Of a stretch of 64,000 bases of DNA, positions 35,116-43,955 are shown in pieces. The DNA comes from Oligella sp050920755 (lineage in GTDB: Bacteria > Pseudomonadota > Gammaproteobacteria > Burkholderiales > Burkholderiaceae_B): positions 1,798,001-1,862,000 of the forward strand of contig NZ_CP158480.1 of assembly GCF_050920755.1 (NCBI RefSeq). Reading direction: 5' to 3'. How positions within the stretch are numbered: the stretch's first letter is position 1; every line of letters begins with the position of its first letter. Below the pieces are notes generated by a model. The model was not told the origin of the DNA and did not search any database. It worked only from the letters and a program-made list of their open reading frames with translations. The translations under genes were made by a program, and so were the position numbers.

Positions 35116-36027
35116 ATGTTTATGACGGTGCGTGAAGTAATTTCGAACAAGCTAGCAGCAGTGTCTGTGCGTGACTTGCTTTTAGTTGAGGCCGTCGCAA
35201 TGAAACGTAGTTTTCGTTATGCGGCCATAGACATGGGTATTTCGACCTCGGGCTTGTCTTATCAAGTAAAAAAAGTAGAGGAAATTCTCGGACAGCCCAT
35301 TTTTGAAAGGGGGAGTAAAATAACACCCACTGCCTTTGGAAAGGAAGTTTTAGACTTAATCGCCGTAATTTTAGAAGGCGTGACTCGGCTTGAGGGGTTA
35401 CGTGATGATGGCTTAGCTCTTCCCTTTGGGCAAACCTTACGTATTGGAGTGATTTCCTCACTGGCACCGGATAACTTGTTACGGATTATCCAGATTTGTA
35501 CTCACCGTTCAGGTAAAACTAAAGTCGAGTTGGTTAGTGGCAAGCATCAAGGTCTGTTACGGCGTTTACAGAACCGTGAAATTGATTTGCTAATTAGTGC
35601 AGCACAGTCGGTTCCTGAGGGGATGGCATATACAAGCTTATTCAAGGAACACTTTGTCTTACTAGTGCGAGCCGATAAACTTCAGCCTGAACTCCATCCT
35701 CTTATGCTCTGTGAGCCTGGATTACTACCACTTAGCGAGGATGATTTTGTTCCATCGCTAATTACTGAAGGCTTAAGTAAATTATTAAGCTCCGGCTTGA
35801 CTCGTACATATGGCCTTGGTGTTGAGCATCGAATGGCTTTAGTTGCCGCAGGTTATGGTCATGCATTATTGCCGTATGGCTGGGTAAGAGATGTGCATTT
35901 ACCGGATCATTTAGCAGTGATGGAGCTTCCTCCCGCTTTATCGGCAGAGCGTGAATTAGGTTGCTTTTGGCGTCACTCATACATGATGGGGAGTCAAATT
36001 TCTCAGGCTTTTAGTGAAGCATGGTAA
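35116..36027 (+). CDS. LysR-family transcriptional regulator
   Basis: 303 aa. The N-terminal winged helix-turn-helix covers residues about 18-78 (VRDLLLVEAVAMKRSFRYAA, STSGLSYQVKKVEEILGQPIFERG), followed by a periplasmic-binding-like effector domain. It is divergent from the ABC/phn operon, the classic place for its activator. No Pho box is seen in the 79-bp gap, so control by ligand rather than by phosphate starvation is suggested. Slightly atypical recognition helix but full length. Confidence 0.88.
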   Translation: MFMTVREVISNKLAAVSVRDLLLVEAVAMKRSFRYAAIDMGISTSGLSYQVKKVEEILGQPIFERGSKITPTAFGKEVLDLIAVILEGVTRLEGLRDDGLALPFGQTLRIGVISSLAPDNLLRIIQICTHRSGKTKVELVSGKHQGLLRRLQNREIDLLISAAQSVPEGMAYTSLFKEHFVLLVRADKLQPELHPLMLCEPGLLPLSEDDFVPSLITEGLSKLLSSGLTRTYGLGVEHRMALVAAGYGHALLPYGWVRDVHLPDHLAVMELPPALSAERELGCFWRHSYMMGSQISQAFSEAW

Positions 36028-36093
36028 TGCATGTTTCTGATGCGGGAGTATTTAAGATTTTACTGAAAAAAGGCATTGTGCATCAAGGTGCGC

Positions 36094-36267
36094 TTACGCA
36101 TTGATTTTGTGGTCTGCAAACATTCGGATCAGCCTTCGAGCGTCATCATGCTTGACGCTCGTTGTAACAGATAAGCAAGGAAAGGCAATTCCTGTCGCTT
36201 TGAAAGCACTCTTGATTTTTTTCCAGTTGCGCTCGTCGGTAGGAATTCGACATAGCGCAAGTGCCAA
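36094..36267 (-). CDS. Possible small protein just inside the Tn7-like right end
   Basis: 57 codons from a TTG at 36267 (reading LALALCRIPTDERNWKKI) to a stop at 36094, ending RRLIRMFADHKINA. It occupies the place where tnsA begins in Tn7 but does not resemble TnsA. No clear ribosome site; composition looks coding. It may be the remnant of a larger gene. Confidence 0.35.
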   Translation of the reverse strand: MALALCRIPTDERNWKKIKSAFKATGIAFPCLSVTTSVKHDDARRLIRMFADHKINA

Positions 36268-36310
36268 TGCAACTAATCTATTTATAATTTATTCTCAACA
36301 AAAAAAAAAT

Positions 36311-36417
36311 CCAGTATGCTTTTTCACAGCATAACTGGACCGATTTCAGTTTACAACTATTTTGTCTAGATGCAATCTATACTGTCACAGGCGCAAACTA
36401 TTTTGTCTAGGTGCAAT
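36311..36417 (-). other. Tn7-like right end with abutting TnsB sites
   Basis: Read on the minus strand: the tail of one site (ATTGCACCTA), then GACAAAATAGTTTGCGCCTG (36407-36388), GACAGTATAGATTGCATCTA (36386-36367) and GACAAAATAGTTGTAAACTG (36366-36347). Then comes the CCAGTTATGCT/AGCATACTGG hairpin known from Tn7R. The terminal ~20-30 bp, including TGT, is missing because ISf begins at 36418. Confidence 0.88.
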
Positions 36418-36430
36418 CGTAGACTTACCG

Positions 36431-37294
36431 TCAAGCGCACAGTTCATAACTAGAGACTTTTGCCGTTACGCGTCGTTTAAATTCACTAGGCGGTAGATTG
36501 CCCAGCGATTCATGAGGTCGCTCTTCGTTATAACTTATCATCCACGCCCAACTCAGCTCCCGTACTTGCGTTAAGCAAGAGAACAGATGGGGGTCAAGGA
36601 CTTCATTGCGGTAGCTTTTATTAAAACGTTCAATATACGCGTTTTGATTGGGTTTGCCAGGTTCAATATAACGAATAGTCACTCCATTTTCCGCACACCA
36701 TTGTGTAAACAACAAGGCGGTCATTTCGCTACCGTTGTCCACACGGATCATTTTGGGCAGGCCTCGCTCCGATTTGAGCTGCTCAAGAACACGTACCACT
36801 CTGGCAGCAGGAAGAGAGGTGTCTACAACGATATCCAGTGCTTCTCGCACACCCTCATCAAGGATATTAAGTACACGAAAACGGGTGCCGTTGTATAACG
36901 CATCACTCATAAAATCAAACGTCCAACTGTGGTTCGCCTCTGCCGGAACGGCTAATGGCGCGGGGTTACGCTCGGGTAATCGTTTTTTAGTCCGTCGTTT
37001 TTGGTTCAAACTCATCGCACAATATATACGCCAGACACGTTTAAAATTCCACGGCTTTCCATCTAAACGAAATCGATAAAAGCATTTCCAGAAGCCCCAA
37101 CGTGAGCGAGTAGGGTCGCTCAGGAGGGCATTGAGTGCATCCATTATGGGTTGATCTCGCTCGAGGCGGCGCTGCACAGGATCGGGCCGGTACCAACTGC
37201 GACGAGACAAGCGTGTCAAGCGACACGCTTGTGAGATAGACAGCGAGCCTGACTGCACCAAGTGCTGCGCTGCCTCTCGTCGTCGCTCCGGCAT
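36431..37294 (-). CDS. ISf transposase OrfB
   Basis: 287-aa DDE transposase of the IS3 family (IS407-like). Features: N-terminal LSISQACRLTRLSRRSWYR; catalytic TFDFMSDAL, IRVDNGSEM, and the glutamate in QNAYIERFNKSYR; and the end motif YNEERPHESLGNL. Overlaps orfA by one base and probably relies on frameshifting. Confidence 0.92.
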   Translation of the reverse strand: MPERRREAAQHLVQSGSLSISQACRLTRLSRRSWYRPDPVQRRLERDQPIMDALNALLSDPTRSRWGFWKCFYRFRLDGKPWNFKRVWRIYCAMSLNQKRRTKKRLPERNPAPLAVPAEANHSWTFDFMSDALYNGTRFRVLNILDEGVREALDIVVDTSLPAARVVRVLEQLKSERGLPKMIRVDNGSEMTALLFTQWCAENGVTIRYIEPGKPNQNAYIERFNKSYRNEVLDPHLFSCLTQVRELSWAWMISYNEERPHESLGNLPPSEFKRRVTAKVSSYELCA

Positions 37295-37557
37295 TAAAGC
37301 TTTCCCAGTAAATCCTTGATCGCCGCATTTTCTAAGGCCAGCTCAGCATACATCTTTTTCAACTTCGCATTTTCTGCCTCAATATCGCGTAACCGTTTTA
37401 GGTCAGACGCCTCTAAACCGCCGTATTTGCTTTTCCATTGGTAATACGTGGCACTACTGATACCGTGCTCACGACAGATATCGGTCACTTTAGCCCCTTG
37501 TTCAGCCAGTTTTAAAATGCTAACGATTTGGGCTTCGGTAAATTTAGATCGTTTCAT
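37294..37557 (-). CDS. ISf transposase OrfA
   Basis: 87 aa from the internal ATG at 37557 (MKRSKFTEAQIVSILKLAEQ), after GGAGG; the longer frame upstream is not coding. Helix-turn-helix followed by a coiled coil (LKRLRDIEAENAKLKKMYAE). Confidence 0.9.
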   Translation of the reverse strand: MKRSKFTEAQIVSILKLAEQGAKVTDICREHGISSATYYQWKSKYGGLEASDLKRLRDIEAENAKLKKMYAELALENAAIKDLLGKL

Positions 37558-37828
37558 TATTTCCTCCATGTAAAGAATCATGGCAGAAATCTCTGATTTT
37601 AGCTTGTACCTTTTTAGGGTAAGTCTACGCCAACCGCTGCAACGCAGCGAAAACTGAAGAAAACTTATGCGATAGAGTTGTGGGTGAGCAAAATAACTGT
37701 CGACTGAATTTCGGTGTCTACTATCAAACAACTTATTAACTATTCTATTTTAAATAACTAGCACATTTTCATTCTTGATTGTGGATGATTAGCACGATAC
37801 TGATAGCTGCCTTAATCACGTAATTCGC

Positions 37829-37852
37829 CGTGAAAGCGTGAAAGCGTGAAAG
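37829..37852. repeat. Short tandem repeat
   Basis: CGTGAAAG repeated three times in tandem, between ISf and tnsE. The surrounding 37630-37966 holds no recognisable gene. Confidence 0.6.
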
Positions 37853-37966
37853 CATCTATAAATAACGCTGTTTTTAGCACAGGGGCATATTATTCATGAT
37901 CCAAGCAATGCTTTAGTCAATATCCCCTGATCCTCTAAACCTTTTATGGCAGTCCTTCTGCATATA

Positions 37967-39571
37967 CTATTCTCTAAATAGCCTTGCGCCCCATCCCTGC
38001 ATATCACCTCTTGACACATGCAACTCACCTAACCCTTTCGGATGATTCACTCCTCTATGCCCCTCTTTCCCGTATAGCCGATCAAATAAGCCATTTGGCC
38101 AATTCAATGAACCCTTCACCACACCACTCCGTATCCTCTCAAAATCACTTCGCCAAGTCTCCCTATCAACGCCAGTCAACACTTTGGTAGAAAGCATTTT
38201 CACCCCATCCGAGGCATCCACCTCTAGCAATACAAATTCCCTATCATTACGCTGTAATCCAACTGCTTTAATCACTCTTGGTGAGCCATCTCTACACAGG
38301 TGCAATCGGCTACGTCCAATTTTTGGCAAAACCAAGATTTCTTCAAAAAGCACCCGACATGCAAATTTAGTTTTTAGAATTGAAATTAACTCATTAAAGG
38401 CTGCAAAACGATTGGCAAAAATATGGTTGTAATTGGTTGCATCTTGTTTTCCACCCACATCTGCCGCTGCTAGTACACCGCCTAAGTATGGTTCGTCAGT
38501 GCTAACCAAATGACTATTTCTATCTGTAGTGGCTTCTTCTTTTTCTAAAATAGTTTGGCTACTTTTTCTTGCCCTGCGAGATTTCTCAATTCGGCTTGGT
38601 CTACTAAAGCTCACCCACGTCGGCTCAGCCTCTATGACTCGTGTGTCTGTGTCTATATTGGCCGTCTCTTCATCGTCTAACTGTAAATCCTCATCATCAA
38701 CGGCTGGCTCTATTGGGACTACTATGTGTTTCGTACCGCCCTCACTTGCCTCCTTTTCTTGAAAAGAGGCATGGCTAATAGTTGTTGTGCTAGGAAGCAT
38801 AGCGTTGATTTCTAAACCTACTATTTCCTCAACTAAATAATCCCTACTCTCATTAGAAAAACGTCCTTTTACATGTAGTTTCCATCCCTGCATGGGCGGA
38901 GGATCAAAGCTAAAGCACCAGCTTTCAACGCCATTCTTAATTTCTCTATTTTGTTGATAGTGCTTAAAAATGCTTTCATACGAATCCATGACATCTGGAT
39001 CAGAAAATAGCCAAACTAAAAGCTGCACTACGGCCGACTGCTCTAACGCCTCTTTAGGAAACGAAGAACTAGGTAAAATTCGTATCTCTAAATGATCTCT
39101 CTCAACTTCATACTGTACGTCGAACTCTTGCTGTAAAGCGGTACTGCTCAAACAGCTTCGACAGAAATAAGAATTAACTAAAAATAATGCCCGAGCTAGC
39201 TCTAACTGCGGAATGTGATAACGAATCTTGCTATATGCTGTTTCAACTTCGTAAATAAATGAACTCTGCGCTCCATCCTTGTTGCGTACGGAAGCAAAGG
39301 ACGAGAGATTAGGAAAATCGATCATTTTGGCTCGTTGAAGATCCGATGCTCCAAAATCAATCACACGATCCGCCTTATTTATTTGCTTTGTTGTACTGTT
39401 AACCACCTTACCTCGACTTAATAAAGGCAAATGAGTAAATCGAGTCCATTTCCGTTCTTGCATTGGATTAAACCAAACAAAAATACGCCACTCCTTATGA
39501 CCCGAGTTACGGAATAAATGACCAATATGTACAACCTGCACATTGTCATTAAATTTAGCTAGCCTAACCAC
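37967..39571 (-). CDS. tnsE: Tn7-type targeting protein TnsE
   Basis: 534 aa, close to the 538 of Tn7 TnsE. TnsE directs Tn7 transposition to replicating DNA, notably conjugating plasmids, by binding the sliding clamp and 3'-recessed ends. Recognisable blocks: the N-terminal VRLAKFNDNVQVVHIGHLFR region, and a conserved C-terminal DNA-binding domain ending GWGARLFRE. The middle acidic linker (DEDLQLDDEETANIDTDT) is variable in the family. Follows tnsD directly (stop and start adjacent). Function in the absence of TnsAB is doubtful here. Confidence 0.88.
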   Translation of the reverse strand: MVRLAKFNDNVQVVHIGHLFRNSGHKEWRIFVWFNPMQERKWTRFTHLPLLSRGKVVNSTTKQINKADRVIDFGASDLQRAKMIDFPNLSSFASVRNKDGAQSSFIYEVETAYSKIRYHIPQLELARALFLVNSYFCRSCLSSTALQQEFDVQYEVERDHLEIRILPSSSFPKEALEQSAVVQLLVWLFSDPDVMDSYESIFKHYQQNREIKNGVESWCFSFDPPPMQGWKLHVKGRFSNESRDYLVEEIVGLEINAMLPSTTTISHASFQEKEASEGGTKHIVVPIEPAVDDEDLQLDDEETANIDTDTRVIEAEPTWVSFSRPSRIEKSRRARKSSQTILEKEEATTDRNSHLVSTDEPYLGGVLAAADVGGKQDATNYNHIFANRFAAFNELISILKTKFACRVLFEEILVLPKIGRSRLHLCRDGSPRVIKAVGLQRNDREFVLLEVDASDGVKMLSTKVLTGVDRETWRSDFERIRSGVVKGSLNWPNGLFDRLYGKEGHRGVNHPKGLGELHVSRGDMQGWGARLFRE

Positions 39572-41098
39572 TCACTCTTCCCCATAAACCATTTCCAAGA
39601 ATCTTTGTGCTTCCTCAGTTATCCGCTCTTTAGATAACGTTGCACTTCTTAATAATCGCCAAGGCCTAAGCTCAACATCTTCCTGTTTAAGCTTAATAAA
39701 GGCTTGGCTAATCCGTCTAATTTGATAATCTTCCACACTCTCTGAGTAACGCTTTAAGCAAAGCGCTACCAAAGGCAGTTTCTGTAGATTTTTTGCAAGA
39801 GAGGTTCCGTTAGGAGTTTGCTTTAACAGCCAGCTCGATGTCGCTCTTGGGTGATCAAGGCTACTATCTAAACGCTTTATGATTCTTAGCAGTTGTCGTA
39901 CAGCAATTCGATCTCTTTGGTTCCAATCAACTCTAGGGGCGGGTGCCAGACGCTCTTGTTTATGCTGTTGATTCCAGTGAACTAACCAATCCCTGTCATG
40001 TCGGTAAAGCCAAGCGTATAGCGCCCCACCCTCTAAAGACTGTCTTGCCTCGTTAATCCCTTGGTATAGATGCACCAGCTGCTGCCATTTTTTACGTTTA
40101 ATAGATAAATCTTCAGAGTTAGGTTGCACAGACTGGCTGACAGGTCTTGTCGCTATAGAGTGCCCAGTAATAGCACTTGCCTGCTGTAGCACCTCTATAA
40201 CCGTTAGTTTTGGCAATAAGGCTTGCCACACAATACTATGCTGCAAATAACTAAAGGTTTTTCTATGCTTGCGAAATACTCTTTTCAGCCAACAGACTTC
40301 CTTATGCTCTTCAAGTGTTAAATACAGTTTTTCCAGTACCTCATCACTGAAGCTACGCCTCACTCTCTCTGCCACTAAGTCATGACGAATGTGCTTACCT
40401 CTGGTAAATCCTAAATCCTGCGCTAAGCGCTGATAAAACAGCGTCCACTGCTCAAGGCTTGGGGAAAGCTCTTGTGCTTCTGGAGCGTCTAACAGAGGGG
40501 CTATATAAGCAGCTAGTGCTGTTAATTGAGATAGGGAGTCTTTGGGGTAATCTGAAAGCAGCTCAGTATGACTCAAAGCCCAAAATTGATGTCGGTGATC
40601 ATCTACTGCTCTATCAAAGAAGACTAAAGCACCGTGTTTTGGGCAATATGGCAAAGCAGGCAAATACCAATCTCGTTGCCAAAAGGCTTCCCCATACTTA
40701 TTAAGCTGAGTAGCAACGCAATCTGGGCAGTATCTAAAGCGGTTATCACTTTTAACCCTAGAAGCAGCGACTCCTAGCATTAAATGCACTGCACCTTGAG
40801 CTTGGTACTCCATTAACCGAATCGCTTCGTCTCGGCGCTCTTTGCCTACAAACGGGGCATATAAAGGGAACAAGGTATGCTCATAAATAAGCTGCTGAAC
40901 AGAGTAACGTCCTGTTGGATGTAGATGCCTTGCTATCACACCTAAATGCGAGGGCAGATCTAAGGTTGCAATGACCTTACGGTTGCCATATACCTCGTCT
41001 AGTAGCTGCTTAGGACTAACAATCCCTTGATAAACTCCTGCCCGTGCAATAGTGCTATAAATCAGCTCATTCGAGTACGGAACAGGAAAATTTCTCAT
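39572..41098 (-). CDS. tnsD: Tn7-type target selector TnsD (TniQ family)
   Basis: 508 aa, same length as Tn7 TnsD. The N-terminal TniQ domain starts FPVPYSNELIYSTIARAG. The zinc-binding motif is complete: YCPDC near residue 124, then YCPKHG near 152. The long C-terminal DNA-binding part is unbroken. TnsD recognises attTn7 at the end of glmS in Tn7; its specificity here is unknown. Two bases separate it from the tnsC stop, the usual tnsABCD operon order. Confidence 0.92.
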   Translation of the reverse strand: MRNFPVPYSNELIYSTIARAGVYQGIVSPKQLLDEVYGNRKVIATLDLPSHLGVIARHLHPTGRYSVQQLIYEHTLFPLYAPFVGKERRDEAIRLMEYQAQGAVHLMLGVAASRVKSDNRFRYCPDCVATQLNKYGEAFWQRDWYLPALPYCPKHGALVFFDRAVDDHRHQFWALSHTELLSDYPKDSLSQLTALAAYIAPLLDAPEAQELSPSLEQWTLFYQRLAQDLGFTRGKHIRHDLVAERVRRSFSDEVLEKLYLTLEEHKEVCWLKRVFRKHRKTFSYLQHSIVWQALLPKLTVIEVLQQASAITGHSIATRPVSQSVQPNSEDLSIKRKKWQQLVHLYQGINEARQSLEGGALYAWLYRHDRDWLVHWNQQHKQERLAPAPRVDWNQRDRIAVRQLLRIIKRLDSSLDHPRATSSWLLKQTPNGTSLAKNLQKLPLVALCLKRYSESVEDYQIRRISQAFIKLKQEDVELRPWRLLRSATLSKERITEEAQRFLEMVYGEE

Positions 41099-41100
41099 GG

Positions 41101-42621
41101 CTAGCCTGCTTGTTTAAATAAGCTCGCCATATCCACTACCACTCCTTTCTCTTTTAACCGTTCATGCATGGTTTTTGCAGGTTGGCGTTGTGAATAGATA
41201 TAGCGTAAGTCCGTATCAGGCAAACTATCCCAAGCATTAGGTTTTATTACGGTTGTAGCCGGTGCTTTTTTACTCTTGGAAGACTTTTCTGTTACTGACT
41301 CTAATGCTTCACCCTCAGTTAACCACTGCAAAATAATCGGCAATAACTTCTGCCTTGTCATAGTGGGATTTTGTTTAAAGGCTTTTTGGATTGTGGGAAC
41401 AAGCAAATCAGAGTCGTAATCCTCTTTTAGCATTAAGTAAAAATGACGCTGATCTTCCGTATCTAACTCCTGAAGCGCCTTTTCTTCTGACGTGTGTTCT
41501 TGTATGGCAGCAATATCTAACTGAAGTTGAATTAACCGTTTATCAATTTCAGGAACTACTAAATCAGAATAACGAGCGATTTTCTCAGGGCTTCCAGACC
41601 GCAAAGCCTCTAGCATCGGATGAACTGGTTTCAATTCTTCGTTATAAACTGCGCGCAATAAACCTGAAGTAATACGCTCGCTCCCTAAAGCCAAAGCACG
41701 AAGTTGAGCAAGCACAAAGAGCTTGACTACAATATCTAAAATACCCTGACTTAATTCATACCAAACCTCACGAATCTCATCGGACAAGACAAGATCTTTA
41801 CGCTGTAAAAGTTGAAGCCTCCACAAGTTATTCGTAAATGCCACCCACTCATTATTCATCCGTCCATCATGCATTTGTTCCATTGGATCCCAAAAAAGAG
41901 CCCCAAAACCTGCACCTCGACGAGCTGATCTTAAGTCTGCTTCAAAAATTTCTCTAGCTTTAGGGGTACCAATTAATAAAATGGGTACACCAATTGTATT
42001 TACCATGGTCACAAAGAAGTTCAGCATCTCTTGAGACCCACCTGAACGAGATCGGCTTAAATGTTGAATCTCATCTATAACTAAAAGACCTAAAGCATGA
42101 GTATTTGCAATTTGAGCCATCAAAGCCAACATCGTCTCAATGCCATGTCGTTTTAAACCATAGCGGCGCTCATAGTTGGAGCCTAGCGCTCGATCTAGTG
42201 CCCTGAAAAAATTTAAACAAATTTCCTTTAACGAGCCATTGTGAGAGCAATCCACCTTCAAATAAACAACTTGCTCTAGATTTAACTCAGGATGATAGAT
42301 AACTTGTGGGTAAGTCGCTAAGATGCGCTGTAAAGACGTCGTTTTTCCACTGCCCGAACAACCAATTAAAGACATACTTTGTGCCGTAGATTTTGCCTCC
42401 TCAAACCTAAAAACTCCTAGCTCACCTTTTTGTACGCGTTCATATCCATTCTGGAGGTGTTTTTGCCAATCACCCGTTTTAGGGTTTCGACCTACATAAC
42501 CACCTCGAATCATGACGGAGATACGCTCACTAAGCGCCACATGCAACTTAGTAGGCTGAAAGTAATCATCTGGTATTCTACAAACCGTATGAGCACGAAC
42601 AACCCGGGAACTCTGTAAGTC
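41101..42621 (-). pseudogene. tnsC: Tn7-type ATPase TnsC, 5' end removed by ISg
   Basis: The frame is open from the ISg border at 42621 (DLQSSRVVRAH...CRIPDDYFQP) to the stop, about 506 codons. Compared with Tn7 TnsC (555 aa) roughly the first 50 residues are missing. Walker A GCSGSGKTT and Walker B LLVIDEIQHLSRSRSGG are intact, as is the C-terminal TnsAB/TnsD interaction part ending DMASLFKQAG. TnsC joins target selectors to the TnsAB transposase. tnsA and tnsB are absent from the window. A TTG at 42546 gives a 481-aa frame but no ribosome site. Confidence 0.9.
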
Positions 42622-42701
42622 TGGTAATACTCCCCTAAAATCGAAACACCGATGAGTGGAAAATTTCGTTAAACTATTTGTTAAATTTAAAGGAATTTTT
42701 C

Positions 42702-42968
42702 ATGCGTAGAAAACAATTTACCGAGCGACAAATCTTATCTATTCTTAAACAGCATGAGAGCGGCGTGAGCGTTGCTGAATTGTGTCGTGAGCACGGCATG
42801 AGCCAATCTGCTTTTTACAAATGGCGTAGCAAATATGCCGGCATGGACTCGTCAATGCTCAATGAGCTAAAACGCCTACAGGAAGAGAATGCGAAGCTTA
42901 AGAAGCTTTATGCTGAGGAGCGGCTAGTTTCCGAGGCGCGAAAGGAACTACTTGAGGGAAAGTGGTAA
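42702..42968 (+). CDS. ISg transposase OrfA
   Basis: 88 aa from the ATG at 42702 (after AAAGGAATT). Helix-turn-helix (FTERQILSILKQHESGVSV, ELCREHGMSQSAFYKW) and coiled coil. Overlaps orfB by 7 bases at its end. Confidence 0.9.
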   Translation: MRRKQFTERQILSILKQHESGVSVAELCREHGMSQSAFYKWRSKYAGMDSSMLNELKRLQEENAKLKKLYAEERLVSEARKELLEGKW

Positions 42969-43780
42969 AGCCATCGCTACGAAAAGCGATGGCAAGAACA
43001 CTTGTATCACGTCAAGGTTTTGCTGTCAGGTTAGCTTGCCGAACGGTGGGTATTAGCACATCAAGTTATTACTATCAAAGTAAAGGAAAGGCTGAGGACG
43101 AGCAGATTGCCGATTGCTTGATTAAACTTACCCAAGCCAATAAGCGCTGGGGCTTTAAGCTATGCTTTTTCTATCTTAGAAATGTCCAAGGCGCTGTTTG
43201 GAATCATAAGCGTGTTTACCGCATCTACAAGGAGTTAGCATTGAACTTACGTATTAAACCTCGTCTACGCCTTCAACGAAAGCAGCCAGCGCCACTGGCT
43301 GTGCCCACAGCTGCTAATCAGGTATGGTCAATGGATTTTATGAGTGATGCACTAGCCGATGGCCGTAGACTACGTTTATTGAACGTCATTGATGATTTCA
43401 ACCGAGAAGCGTTAGCCATGGATGTTGCCTTATCTATTCCGAGCGAGCAGGTGATTCGATACCTAGAGCGCACGATTGAGCAGCGTGGAAAGCCTAAAGA
43501 GATACGAGTTGACAATGGTCCTGAGTATATCTCAGAACGACTGATCTCATGGACTGAAAGTCAAGGCATTCGTCTGAACTACATTCAGCCCGGCAAGCCC
43601 TATCAAAATGCCTATATTGAGCGATTTAACCGAACTGTCAGGGAGGAGCTTTTAAATATGTATATCTTTGACTCATTGGAGCAAGCTGAGTTGCTAGTCA
43701 CCCAATGGCAATGGCAGTATAATAACGTACGGCCTAACATGGCTATAGGAGGTGTACCCCCGCGACTTAAAGCGGCTTAA
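42962..43780 (+). CDS. ISg transposase OrfB
   Basis: 272-aa DDE transposase of IS3 type with SMDFMSDAL, IRVDNGPEY and the glutamate in QNAYIERFNR. Closely related to ISb OrfB but distinct. Appears intact. Confidence 0.92.
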   Translation: MVKPSLRKAMARTLVSRQGFAVRLACRTVGISTSSYYYQSKGKAEDEQIADCLIKLTQANKRWGFKLCFFYLRNVQGAVWNHKRVYRIYKELALNLRIKPRLRLQRKQPAPLAVPTAANQVWSMDFMSDALADGRRLRLLNVIDDFNREALAMDVALSIPSEQVIRYLERTIEQRGKPKEIRVDNGPEYISERLISWTESQGIRLNYIQPGKPYQNAYIERFNRTVREELLNMYIFDSLEQAELLVTQWQWQYNNVRPNMAIGGVPPRLKAA

Positions 43781-43903
43781 AATCCATATCATTCCACTAA
43801 AAGGTGTTCCTAAAAATGGGGGGACTACATCATTAGTATACTCTAACAAGAACACTCACCAAAGCAGACTAAATAAGATGTATTCTAAGGAACGACAATA
43901 AAA

Positions 43904-43929
43904 AACCGCCTAGGAAATCCTAGACGGTT
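43904..43929 (-). terminator. Island-type terminator hairpin
   Basis: Minus strand AACCGTCTAGGA and TCCTAGGCGGTT pair almost perfectly and are followed by a T run, just downstream of the small VirB5-tail gene. Confidence 0.75.
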
Positions 43930-43955
43930 AGTAAAAAATAGTTCAAATTAAACAA

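Larger units (their letters stand above)
21371..36417. mobile_element. Tn7-like transposon segment carrying the phn/ABC cargo
   Basis: Bounded on the left by a Tn7-type left end (three TnsB-like sites) and on the right by a Tn7-type right end (three abutting TnsB-like sites plus the tail of a fourth), in matching orientation. The outermost bases of the right end are replaced by ISf. Inside are tetR, hpp, the C-P lyase/ABC operon and lysR, but no tns genes. Those lie just outside (37967-42621), so the segment either moved in trans or results from rearrangement of a larger Tn7-like element. Confidence 0.75.
36418..37629 (-). mobile_element. ISf (IS3 family, about 1.2 kb) at the Tn7-like right end
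   Basis: Inverted ends share CGTAGACTTACC (36418 side and complement of 37629 side). No obvious target duplication, and the Tn7-like terminus does not continue on the right side, so the insertion was accompanied by a deletion or later rearrangement. Boundaries are approximate to a few bases. Confidence 0.75.
42623..43829 (+). mobile_element. ISg (IS3 family, 1207 bp) truncating tnsC
   Basis: Ends GGTAATACTCCCC and, inverted, TGTAGTCCCCCCATTTTTAG are nearly those of ISb, but the proteins differ (about two thirds alike), so it is a related IS. No duplication of flanking bases is seen. This fits an adjacent deletion that removed tnsA, tnsB and the genuine right end of the tns element. Confidence 0.85.

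Noticed and set aside
36101..36334. Rightward 77-codon frame next to lysR
   Set aside because: Runs antisense to the more coding-like small frame and through the Tn7-type right-end region; no ribosome site.
37685..37715. GAGCAAAATAACTGTCGACTG and nearby TGTCTACT as a second Tn7-like end left of tnsE
   Set aside because: Only loosely similar to a single TnsB site, wrong relative orientation of the terminal motif and no further sites.
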